Part shown: one piece after another, positions 25,368-34,200 of the stretch
Layout: the number at the start of each line of letters is the position of its first letter
How positions within the stretch are numbered: the first letter of the stretch is position 1
Source of the DNA: Rhizobium sp. BK313
Lineage (GTDB): Bacteria > Pseudomonadota > Alphaproteobacteria > Rhizobiales > Rhizobiaceae
Assembly: GCF_014193655.1 (NCBI RefSeq)
Contig: NZ_JACHZQ010000012.1
Span: 1 to 64,000, forward strand
Length of the DNA: 64,000 nucleotides
Reading direction: 5' to 3'
Position numbers and translations under genes: made by a program
Notes under the pieces: generated by a model
The model's input: only the letters and a program-made list of their open reading frames with translations
The model's database searches: none
Told to the model about the DNA's origin: nothing

Positions 25368-26657
25368 CTAGTCCTCTCGGAAGGCGCGCATCATTTGGTC
25401 GGTAAACGGCTTTGTCAGATAAGATAGGGCGCTGCGCTCCTCGGTCTGCACGTAAACCTCGACCGGCATTCCCGGCATGAGTTCCCGGCTGCCCAGCTCT
25501 GTAACATCATCCAGCGACAGCGTTGCAAGATAGAAAGGCTGACCTGTCGCTCGGTCGACGGTCGTAGCGGCCGCGACGACCTCGACACTGCCGTTCACTT
25601 CCGGTGTCGTGCGTTGATTGAACGCCGTAAACCGCATGCGCGCCGACAGTCCTGGCGCAATCCGGTCGATATCGACAGGGGCAACACGAATTTCTACGTT
25701 CATGTCCTCGCTCTGCGGCGCAATGGACATGACCGTCGCGCCGGCGCCGATGATACCGCCGATGGTGTGGATCTGGACGTCGTAGACCAAGCCATCGACC
25801 GGCGCGCGAACCTCCATGCGCGACAGCCGATCACGAGCCGCCACTTCGCGCTCTCGCAGCTCGGCGATTTTCGATTCGATGCCGACGATCTCCGTTTGCG
25901 CTTCCTTTCGCGTATTCTGATCGATGGACAGAAGTTTCATCTGCGTCTCGCTGATCTGACCTTCGGCCTCGGCGATACGGGCGGCGAGTTCCCCTCTCGC
26001 CCCGTCGATACGAGCCATCTGGCGGAGCAGATCGCGCTGTTGGGAGATGGGCACAAGCCCGTTTTTCAGCAGGCGCTCCATCTTTGCCAGTTCCTGTTTG
26101 ACGATCGCACCTTCGCGATCGTTCGATTCTCCCTGCGCCTGAAATCCTTTGACCTGCTCCTGCAACTGAGCCGCTTGCAGGCGGAGTTGCTCGCGCTGAT
26201 TCGAGAGCATCCGGCGATTTTCTTCGAACAATTTGGTCTCACTTGCGATCAACGCCGGCGGCAGGTGCCAGCCGGAAAAATCGATGCGATCCGCTCCATC
26301 GCGCTCCGCTGCCAGCCGGGCGCCCATTCCCATAAGCTGCTGCAACTGTGTTTGGACGATTGCCAGTTCCACGCGGGTCTGCGTTTCGTCGAGCCTCAGG
26401 AGCACGTCGCCCTTGCGGACGGCATCGCCATTGCGAACCAGGATTTCGGAGACGATGCCGCCATCGCGATGCTGGATCATTTTGACCTGCTGCGAGACGA
26501 TAACCTGCCCCTGCGCGATGACAGCTCCCGAGAGTTTGGCTTGCGCTGCCCATCCCCCGACGCCGAAGACCAAAGCCCCGGCAAGTACCGCGGAAAAGCA
26601 TACCCTGGCGGAGATGCCGAACTGGTCCCTCGGTTTCGTGCGATTGTTCTCTTCCAT
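25368..26657 (-). CDS. Type I secretion membrane fusion protein (HlyD/PrsE family)
   Basis: Periplasmic adaptor that joins an inner-membrane ABC exporter to an outer-membrane TolC channel; 429 residues. A single N-terminal membrane segment (VLAGALVFGVGGWAAQAK) is followed by the lipoyl half-motif GQVIVSQQVKMIQHRDGGIV, a long coiled-coil hairpin (residues about 95-270), the second half-motif VRAPVDGLVYDVQIHTIGG and a C-terminal RSALSYLTKPFTDQMMRAF typical of PrtE/HlyD. ATG 26657 was chosen because a GGGGG site precedes it and the membrane segment then lies near the N-terminus. It is the last gene of the operon that starts at 39216. No tolC gene is in the window. Confidence 0.92.
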   Translation of the reverse strand: MEENNRTKPRDQFGISARVCFSAVLAGALVFGVGGWAAQAKLSGAVIAQGQVIVSQQVKMIQHRDGGIVSEILVRNGDAVRKGDVLLRLDETQTRVELAIVQTQLQQLMGMGARLAAERDGADRIDFSGWHLPPALIASETKLFEENRRMLSNQREQLRLQAAQLQEQVKGFQAQGESNDREGAIVKQELAKMERLLKNGLVPISQQRDLLRQMARIDGARGELAARIAEAEGQISETQMKLLSIDQNTRKEAQTEIVGIESKIAELREREVAARDRLSRMEVRAPVDGLVYDVQIHTIGGIIGAGATVMSIAPQSEDMNVEIRVAPVDIDRIAPGLSARMRFTAFNQRTTPEVNGSVEVVAAATTVDRATGQPFYLATLSLDDVTELGSRELMPGMPVEVYVQTEERSALSYLTKPFTDQMMRAFRED

Positions 26658-26688
26658 AATCAGGCCCCCAAGATCGTTAACACGTATT

Positions 26689-29385
26689 TCAGCCACGGCC
26701 GGTCGGCTCATCGGCAACGGATTCAAGTGCCGCGAGAATGAAGTCCTGTTCCGTCAGTTCGTGACGTCCATAGAGCAGGATCTCGATGTCCTGATCCCGC
26801 TCCAGGTCTATGATTGCCTTCACGACTGTCCGCTCGCCGTCATCGAATTTTTGATGATAGAAGGTCACGCTTTTAACATGGGCTTCGTCGGCCTGTTCCA
26901 GCAGGCTTCGAAAGACGAGGCCGCCCACACCGGATGCCAATTCGGACAGATCGATCCGGTCGCCGACGCCGAAATCCCTGATTTCGTCGCGCCCGCGCTC
27001 TTCATTCACAATGGCTTCCACGCTGCGGAAAACAAAGACGTCGGCGTCGCCGCCGCCGGCAAGGAAGTTGACGGCATTGCTGGCAACGATCGTGTCTGCC
27101 CCGCTCCCGCCGATTGCCGCTTCTATGCTTTCGAGCTGATCGATGCCGATATCGCAGCCCGTTGCCGTGCCGCGATCGAGATCGATGACGACAGCCTGCA
27201 AAAGATCGGAAGCGTCATAGGTGTCGCACCCCTCTCCGCCGTCATAGCGATCCGCGCCGTCATTGCCGCCCTCCCCAGCGGCAACCACCGCGACGATGAC
27301 GGTGTCGTTTCCGGCATCGCCCCAGGCAACATCGTCGCCAGCGCCTCCAATCAATATGTCGTCGCCGCCACGGCCGCTGAGCCTGTCATCGCCGTCCCCG
27401 CCGGCAAGAAGGTTAGCCTGGGCGTTACCGCGAAGCAAATCATCGTCATTGCCGCCAAGAACTGCTTCGAAGCCATGGACGCGATCCGAACCGATTTCCG
27501 CGCCATCGGCAAATTCGGCTTCAAGATCCGCGAGGACTTCCTGAACCAGTGCAGTCAGGTCGAGCGTATCGAAACCCTCTCCCCCCGAATAAACATCGTC
27601 GCCGTCATCATGATCACCGTCGCAATCGCCGCTATCTCGGGCGGTGGCCACCACGATGTCGTCACCCGCGCCGCCGGCTATGACATCGTCCCCGTCCCCG
27701 CCCGTCAGCACATCGTCGCCGGCTGCTCCGTCAAAATTATTTGCCTCCGCATTGCCCGTCAGCACATCCGCGCTGGCGCCACCGACGGCGCCCTCGATAC
27801 CGTCCAGCCTGTCGCTGCCGATATCCTCGCCGACTGCCGTCCCGGCGCTGAGGTCTATGGTGACCGCATTCGTCGCGGCTGCGGCATCGAGGAGGTCAAA
27901 GCCCTCGCCGCCGGAATAGACATCATTTCCGTCCGAGGGTTGCACTCCGGCGCCCCGCGCTTCTTCGCCGGCAAGACCCGCCAGAAGCATATCGTCACCG
28001 GCGCCGGCCACCACTGCATCGTCGCCACCGCCGCCGACCAGCACATCGTGTCCACCGCCGCCGTCGAGAAGATCGTTACCCGCTTCTCCGTAGAGCATGT
28101 CGTTGCCGCTATCGCCGAAGAGCTGGTCCGCGCCGCTGCCGCCATGAAGGACGTCATCGCCCGCCCCCGCGATCAGGATGTCATCACCCTCATCACCGAA
28201 GAGCTGGTCGTTCCCCTCCCCGCCAAAAAGGACATCGTTTCCCTTGCCGCCAAAGAGGTGATCATGCCCGTCGTCGCCATAGAGCACATCGTTACCATCG
28301 CCGCCGATCACGTGGTCGTCCCCGTCACCGGCAACAAGAATGTCGTCCGATTCCCGGCCATGGATCGTGTCGTTGCCGTCAAGCCCGACAATGATGTCTT
28401 CCTGCGGCGTCCCAAGCAGCATGTCGTCGTCGCTCGTGCCCATCAGTTCGCGCGGCGGATGCTTGAGGAGGTTTAGGAACGCCTTTGTAGCGACCGTGCC
28501 ATGGCCATCGGAAACACCGTAGGAAAAGCTTACCTCGCCGACGTAACCGCGCTCGGGCGTGTATATCCATGCGTTGTCGCCATAGGCTCGGATCGTACCA
28601 CTAGAGACGCCGAGGTTCTTTACCGCCAGTGTGTCTCCGTCCGGATCGCGCGTCATTGCCAGGAGATCGTCCAGCATAATGATAACGGAGAGATTCATCA
28701 GCCCATTGGCGAGGAGAGTCCTCCCAAGCACATATGGAAAGCGGTTGACGCGCAGCGGCGCATCATCCCCGTCGTCTTCGGCAACGGTTGGGAACGGACT
28801 TTCGCCGTCTCCGATCGGCGGCTCAAACAGTCCAACGCCGCTCGCCGGCGTCTTATCGCCACCGGGTAAGCCGGTCCTCGGACCCTGGACTGGCGGATGC
28901 GAGCCACCGCCTTGCGAGCCGATCGGCGGGAATTCGAAACTATCGCTGCGATCGATGACGCCGAGATCGTTGTCGTTGGCGTTGCCTGCCCGGAACGTGC
29001 GGCTGTCGGCCGCGAGGCCGCCGGTATCGGCAAAGCCGACGCGAACGGAAGCAAGGCGCTTCTCACGGTCTTCTTCAATTCCACCGAATATCGATTGCGC
29101 TGCCATTTCGTGAAGAAATGCGGCAACCTCTTCGATCACCTCGATATCCGAACTCGTCTCTTCGACAGCTGCCGCGGGATTTTCCGGCTCTGCGGGCGCC
29201 TGCTTTTCAACCTCGGGCTGATCTGCCTGCATCTTGCCTAAGACGGCGCCCAACGCTCCCAAAAGGACGACCGGAAAGAGCAGCGTGGTCCTGCGCCTCT
29301 CCTTCCCCTCGGCAATTTGATATTTCGTCAAGGGAGCGATCGCCGCCTGTGCGTCCGGCAACTCCAGAACCAGCTTCTTGTCCAT
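26689..29385 (-). CDS. RTX calcium-binding protein with N-terminal membrane segment and cadherin-like domain
   Basis: An 898-residue acidic protein. Residues 33-51 (TTLLFPVVLLGALGAVLG) are a likely membrane helix after a basic RRR stretch. A Pro/Glu-rich low-complexity region follows to about 210, then a cadherin-like domain (about 215-306: DPDGDTLAVKNLGVSSGTI, YTPERGYVGEVSFSYGVSDG). From residue 317 many nonapeptides of the GGxGxDxLx type form calcium-binding beta rolls in four blocks. The end carries ILLYGRHELTEQDFILAALE, like the end of the giant RTX protein, fitting a type I secretion signal. It lies between exporter and adaptor genes, so it is probably exported or tethered by that system. 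The membrane helix is unusual for a substrate. Confidence 0.85.
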   Translation of the reverse strand: MDKKLVLELPDAQAAIAPLTKYQIAEGKERRRTTLLFPVVLLGALGAVLGKMQADQPEVEKQAPAEPENPAAAVEETSSDIEVIEEVAAFLHEMAAQSIFGGIEEDREKRLASVRVGFADTGGLAADSRTFRAGNANDNDLGVIDRSDSFEFPPIGSQGGGSHPPVQGPRTGLPGGDKTPASGVGLFEPPIGDGESPFPTVAEDDGDDAPLRVNRFPYVLGRTLLANGLMNLSVIIMLDDLLAMTRDPDGDTLAVKNLGVSSGTIRAYGDNAWIYTPERGYVGEVSFSYGVSDGHGTVATKAFLNLLKHPPRELMGTSDDDMLLGTPQEDIIVGLDGNDTIHGRESDDILVAGDGDDHVIGGDGNDVLYGDDGHDHLFGGKGNDVLFGGEGNDQLFGDEGDDILIAGAGDDVLHGGSGADQLFGDSGNDMLYGEAGNDLLDGGGGHDVLVGGGGDDAVVAGAGDDMLLAGLAGEEARGAGVQPSDGNDVYSGGEGFDLLDAAAATNAVTIDLSAGTAVGEDIGSDRLDGIEGAVGGASADVLTGNAEANNFDGAAGDDVLTGGDGDDVIAGGAGDDIVVATARDSGDCDGDHDDGDDVYSGGEGFDTLDLTALVQEVLADLEAEFADGAEIGSDRVHGFEAVLGGNDDDLLRGNAQANLLAGGDGDDRLSGRGGDDILIGGAGDDVAWGDAGNDTVIVAVVAAGEGGNDGADRYDGGEGCDTYDASDLLQAVVIDLDRGTATGCDIGIDQLESIEAAIGGSGADTIVASNAVNFLAGGGDADVFVFRSVEAIVNEERGRDEIRDFGVGDRIDLSELASGVGGLVFRSLLEQADEAHVKSVTFYHQKFDDGERTVVKAIIDLERDQDIEILLYGRHELTEQDFILAALESVADEPTGRG

Positions 29386-29412
29386 TGCGGCCTCCCCTCG
29401 CCCGGTTCCTTG

Positions 29413-31149
29413 TTACTCGCCGACCATCGACTTTTGGCGCTCGATGCCTGTCGTCTTTTCGACCACGAGCGGACGCGCCTTTGGCGGCTGGATGATCTGC
29501 TCCTTGGGACCAAAGGCCGTCAGCCGTCCTCCCTGCACGAGCCCGACCATGTCGACCGCCTGCAGCGCGCTTGGCCGGTGAGCGACGATCACGACGATGC
29601 CCCCGCGTTCGCGCACCGCCGTGATCGCCTTGGTCAGCGCTTCTTCGCCTTCGGCGTCGAGATTGGAGTTCGGCTCGTCCAGGATGATCAGGAAGGGATC
29701 ACCATACAGCGCGCGCGCGAGCGCGATGCGCTGGCGCTGGCCGGCCGAAAGCGCCGTGCCGTGCGGACCGAGCTCGGTCTGATAGCCGTCCCGGAGATGC
29801 ACGACCATTTCATGGATGCCGGCGGTCTTTGCGGCCTGGATGATCTTCCGGGCATCCGGAATCTCGGCAAAGCGCGAAATATTGTCGGCGATCGTGCCAT
29901 CCATCAACGCCACGTCCTGCGGAAGATAACCAACATGATCGCGGTAGAAGCTTTCAGGCCATTGCCGGAGATCTGCGCCGTCGATACGGATCGAGCCGCG
30001 CAGCACCGGCCAGATGCCGAGAATGCTGCGGGCGAGAGTGGTCTTGCCGCCGCCGCTCGGCCCGATAAGTCCCAATGCCTGGCCGGCTTTGAGTTCCAGA
30101 CTGACCTCGCTCACGAGAACGGCACCGCTGGCCGGAGCGACGGTGGTGATATTGTCGACCGTCAAGCTGTGCTGTGGTGCCGGAAGATCGATAACGCCCG
30201 TCTTGTCCTTCAGGACCGCAAGCGTTTCGTTCACCCGGCGATAGCTGCGTCGGGCTGCGACCACGCCCTTCCATTGAGCAATCGCCTGATCGACCGGCGC
30301 CAAGGCTCGCGCCGTCACGATGGACGAGGCGATGATGGAGCCGGCGGAGAGATCCCCGCGTATGGCAAGGTATGCACCTAGCCCCAGGATCGCCGACTGC
30401 AGCATCATGCGCAGCACCTTCGAAAGGCCAGACAAAGTGCCGCCGATATCCGACGTCTTGGTCTGACATTCGAGATGCCGTGTGTTTGCCCGCTCGAAGC
30501 GCTCGACGGCTCGACGCGTCATGCCCATGGCATGGAGCACATCGCTGTTGCGCGCATTGGAGTCCATCACCGAATTGCGGGTCACGGACACCTTGATCAT
30601 CGATTGCGCGTGGTGACGGGTGAGTAACTCCGCCACAAGCGTCAACATCGCGAGGACGAGCGCTCCGCCGAGCGTCAACATGCCCAGCATGGGATGCAGC
30701 AGCCAGACGAAGACGAGATAGACAGGTATCCAGGGTAGATCGAAGAGGGCGACGGGGCCTTGGCCGGCTAGGAACCCCCGCAGCGTATCGACATCGCGGC
30801 CGCGCTCGGCCGCTTCCGCTGTGGAATAGCCGTAACGCGGCATCTCGATGACGACTTCATGGGCCAGCGGCGCAAGTTGCGTATCGATCCTCGCCCCCAG
30901 CCTCACCAGGATCTGCGAGCGCATGATGTCGAAGATCCCTTGAAACAGGTAGAGGCCGATCGCAAGGACCGACAAGGCGAGGAGCGTCGAGAGGCTGCCG
31001 CTCGTCAGCGCACGATCGTAGATTTGCAGCATGTAGAACGCGCCCGTAAGCGCAAGGATGTTGATGATGCCGGACAATCCGAACAGATAGACAAAAATGC
31101 CGCGCAGACCCTCGATCTTGTGTTGCGGCGCTGCTTTCTTCCTGACCAT
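29413..31149 (-). CDS. Type I secretion ABC exporter (PrtD/HlyB-like permease-ATPase)
   Basis: Fused membrane and ATPase protein of 578 residues that pushes RTX proteins out of the cytoplasm. The N-terminal half has about six membrane segments (FVYLFGLSGIINILALTGAF, LPWIPVYLVFVWLLHPMLG and others). The ATPase half has Walker A GPSGGGKTTLARSILG, the signature LSAGQRQRIALARALYG, Walker B FLIILDEPNSNLD and the H-loop VIVAHRPSAL. No C39 peptidase-like domain precedes the first helix, as in PrtD/AprD. It follows the giant RTX gene after a stem-loop and precedes the second RTX gene by 27 bases. Confidence 0.94.
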   Translation of the reverse strand: MVRKKAAPQHKIEGLRGIFVYLFGLSGIINILALTGAFYMLQIYDRALTSGSLSTLLALSVLAIGLYLFQGIFDIMRSQILVRLGARIDTQLAPLAHEVVIEMPRYGYSTAEAAERGRDVDTLRGFLAGQGPVALFDLPWIPVYLVFVWLLHPMLGMLTLGGALVLAMLTLVAELLTRHHAQSMIKVSVTRNSVMDSNARNSDVLHAMGMTRRAVERFERANTRHLECQTKTSDIGGTLSGLSKVLRMMLQSAILGLGAYLAIRGDLSAGSIIASSIVTARALAPVDQAIAQWKGVVAARRSYRRVNETLAVLKDKTGVIDLPAPQHSLTVDNITTVAPASGAVLVSEVSLELKAGQALGLIGPSGGGKTTLARSILGIWPVLRGSIRIDGADLRQWPESFYRDHVGYLPQDVALMDGTIADNISRFAEIPDARKIIQAAKTAGIHEMVVHLRDGYQTELGPHGTALSAGQRQRIALARALYGDPFLIILDEPNSNLDAEGEEALTKAITAVRERGGIVVIVAHRPSALQAVDMVGLVQGGRLTAFGPKEQIIQPPKARPLVVEKTTGIERQKSMVGE

Positions 31150-31177
31150 GATACCCTCCGTCCCTCGTCAAAACTCG

Positions 31178-31208
31178 GTCCCATGGCCGCCGGGGCAGGC
31201 CATGGGAC
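31178..31208 (-). terminator. Intercistronic stem-loop between giant RTX gene and exporter
   Basis: The perfect 11-base arms GTCCCATGGCC (31178-31188) and GGCCATGGGAC (31198-31208) enclose a nine-base loop. On the minus strand the stem is followed four bases later by TTTT and then by the exporter's ribosome site. It looks like a partial terminator that lets a fraction of transcripts continue, giving much more RTX substrate than exporter. Confidence 0.6.
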
Positions 31209-31221
31209 TCGGTTCCCGTCT

Positions 31222-34200
31222 TTAAGAGACGCCGTTGAAGTCGGCGGCTTTGAGGTTGTGCGTGCCGGTCAACAACAGTTCGAAGTCCGCGTCCGGATCG
31301 CCGTCCACATTGCCTCGGATCGTGGTGAGTTCCTCGCCGTTGACGGTATCGTGCGTGACGACGATCTGGCCCGCCGCCGTGAGCGTAGCGCCCGCGGCAA
31401 GGGTGAAGTGCTGGTTGCCCGCCGTGCCCGTATCCGCATCGATCTGCGAGAAATCGATCTTGTCGCCGGGCTGGAAGCCATAGATCTTATCGCCCTGAGC
31501 CGCCGCCACCGAGGTAAATCGGAAGACATCATCTCCAAGACCGCCGTCGATGACATTGGCAGCGACCGACGCCGTAATCACGTCATGGCCGGAGCCGCCG
31601 ACGAAATTCTCGAAACCATAGGTCACGTCAGTTCCGGTTCCGCTGCCGGACACGCTGCCGCGCTGCATGTAGCCGCTGCCGATATCGACCGTCAGATTGG
31701 CGGTTGCGGCAGCATAGTCCAAGGTGTCGCTGCCATCGCCACCCCAATAGAGATCGTTGCCGTCGCCATTGGTGGCTAGAACGGTGTCGTTGCCCGCACC
31801 TGACCAGATCTGGTCGTCATCAGCGCCGCCCTCGACGATGTCGTTGCCCTCGTCGCCATAGATCATGTCCTTGCCGGCATTGCCGAACAGCATGTCATTG
31901 CCGTCGCCGCCATGGATTTCATCGTCTCCGGTGCCCCCCGAGACAACATCGACCCCGCCGCCGGCGGATACGACGTCGTCGCCATCCTCGCCACGCAGGA
32001 TGTCGTCGCCTTCCTCGCCCACCAGGATGTCGGCGCCTGCTCCGGCAAGGATCGTATCGACTGCCGCTGCGCCCAGCAGAACGTCGCTGCCGGCTGTTCC
32101 TACAAGCGTCCGGGCGGCGATTGGCGCAGGCGCATTGCCTCCATTTTCATCGACGTCATCCTCATCGTCGGAACCGCCTGTTCCCTCGTTCGGATCATCA
32201 CTGTCTTCGACATCGCTGTCGCCGTCGTTGGGATGATCGTCGTCTTCGTCCTCAGCCTCTCCATTCTCATCCTGGAAAGTCGGCATTCCCTCGCTGACGA
32301 AGGTGATGGTGTGCGTCCCGTTCGTCATGGTCTTCACGCCGCCGGTTTCGCTGATCGTGTATTCGTCGAGCGTCGTGCCCGCCGGAAGTTCGATAACATC
32401 TTGTGGTCGCAGCGTTCCGACGACCGTGTCGTTGCCGCCGTTCGAACGGAAGACGATACGATGAGCCGAGGTCAGCGCCGAGATGTCGATCGTATCGTCG
32501 CCCTGGTCGCCATCGATGGTGACGGTGTTCAGGCGCAGATGCGTGCCGGAGAAATCGCCGATCAGTTCGAAACTGTCGTTACCCGCAGTCCCAGCCCCGG
32601 CGGGGTCGGCACCGTTGATGCGGATTTCCTCGATCTCGGTCAGCTCGGCAATGATTGCCGCATTGTTCGTGCCGTTTCGAGTGATCACGATTTCCGTCGC
32701 AGCATTCAGGCTGCTTAGCACGTTACCCGGCACCGCGTCCCAAGCCGCCCGTGTGTAAATGCGGTAGGTTTCGGCGGAGGCATTGCCGTTGACGACGAAG
32801 GTGTCACCAACAGTCGTTTCCGTTCCACCGTTGACGAGATCCCTGCCGTCCGTGGCGCCGGTTGCATTGGCGTTCCAGATAATCGTGTCGTCGCCCGCGC
32901 CGGCATTGATGGTGTCGTTGCCGAGATTGCCGACGATCGTGTCATTGCCGGCATTGCCATTCACCGTATCGTTGCCCGCAAGGGCATCGATCGTATCGTT
33001 GCCGGCACCACCATTGAGGTTGTTGTTGCCGGCGGTCGCCCCCCCGATAGGGGCAGACGTCGTGGCCAGAACGAAGTCGCTGGCGGTGATATCAAGGCCA
33101 TCCACTTCTTCGATGAAGATCGTGCCGATCACGGCATTGGCCGCATCGCGGACCGTAACGCGCGTGTCATCGGTTCCGGCGTCGACCACATCTTCGATCG
33201 TCACTCTCGAAGCAAAATTCGCCACCGTGATACCGAGCGCGCTAAGGTCGATACGATCCTGGGTCGTTGCCGTCCCGCCGGCTGCATCGAAGCTGTTGAT
33301 GGTGTCGTTGCCGAAGCCGGCGGCATTGTAGACGACGACATCGTTGCCGTTGCTGACATCGATCACGTCGTTGCCTGCGCCCCCGATGATAGTATCGGTA
33401 TCGTTGCCACCGCCGCCGTTCAGCGTATCGTTGCCAATGCCGCCGTCGATGAGGTCGCTGCCGTCGCCGCCATCGATGGTGTCGTTGCCCGCGCCGCCAA
33501 AGAGCTGGTTTGCGGCGGTATTGCCCGCGATCACGTTGTTCAGGCCGTTGCCCGTTCCGTCGATGACGGCGTTGCCGGTGAGCGTGAGGTTTTCAAGCTC
33601 GGCGCCAAGCACATAGCTTGCCGCCGACTGGATAGTGTCGGTGCCACCGTTCGCGGCCTCGACCACGATGTCACCCGCCGTCACGACATAGGTGTCGTTG
33701 CCGCCAAGACCGGTCAGCGTGTCGACCCCTGCCCCGCCCTCTATGCGGTTTGCGAGGTCGTTTCCGGTTCCGGCAAAAGCGCCGGCGCCGGTATAGGTCA
33801 GGTTCTCGACATTGGCCGTCAGCGTGTAGGCGGCAAGCGTGGTTTCGACGGTATCGGTAGTGCCGCCCCCTGTCGCTTCAACGACCACATCGCCAGCATC
33901 GTCGACGGTGTAGGTGTCGCTGTCGGCGCCACCAACCATCGTATCAGCGCCAAGACCACCGACCATCTCGTCGCTGCCTGTGCCACCGACCAGGAGGTCA
34001 TCGCCAGCGCCGCCATCGAGGTCGTCATTACCGCCGTTGCCGAATAGCAGGTCGTCACCGGTATCGCCGAGCAGCGTGTCCCCGGCAGTCGTTCCGGCAA
34101 GGACCGTATTGACGCCCGCCGCCGCGGTGCGGTCGCCGTTATCGTCCGTGCTGATCGCGTAGTCGCCGGCAAAGGCGTAGCCTTCATACGTGCTGCCGTC

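Noticed and set aside
26233..28476. Long plus-strand open frame (747 codons) across the RTX gene
   Set aside because: It is antisense to the second RTX protein. The GGxGxDxL codon pattern on the minus strand leaves complementary frames free of stops; the product is repetitive IVxxVA-type sequence with no family motif or ribosome site.
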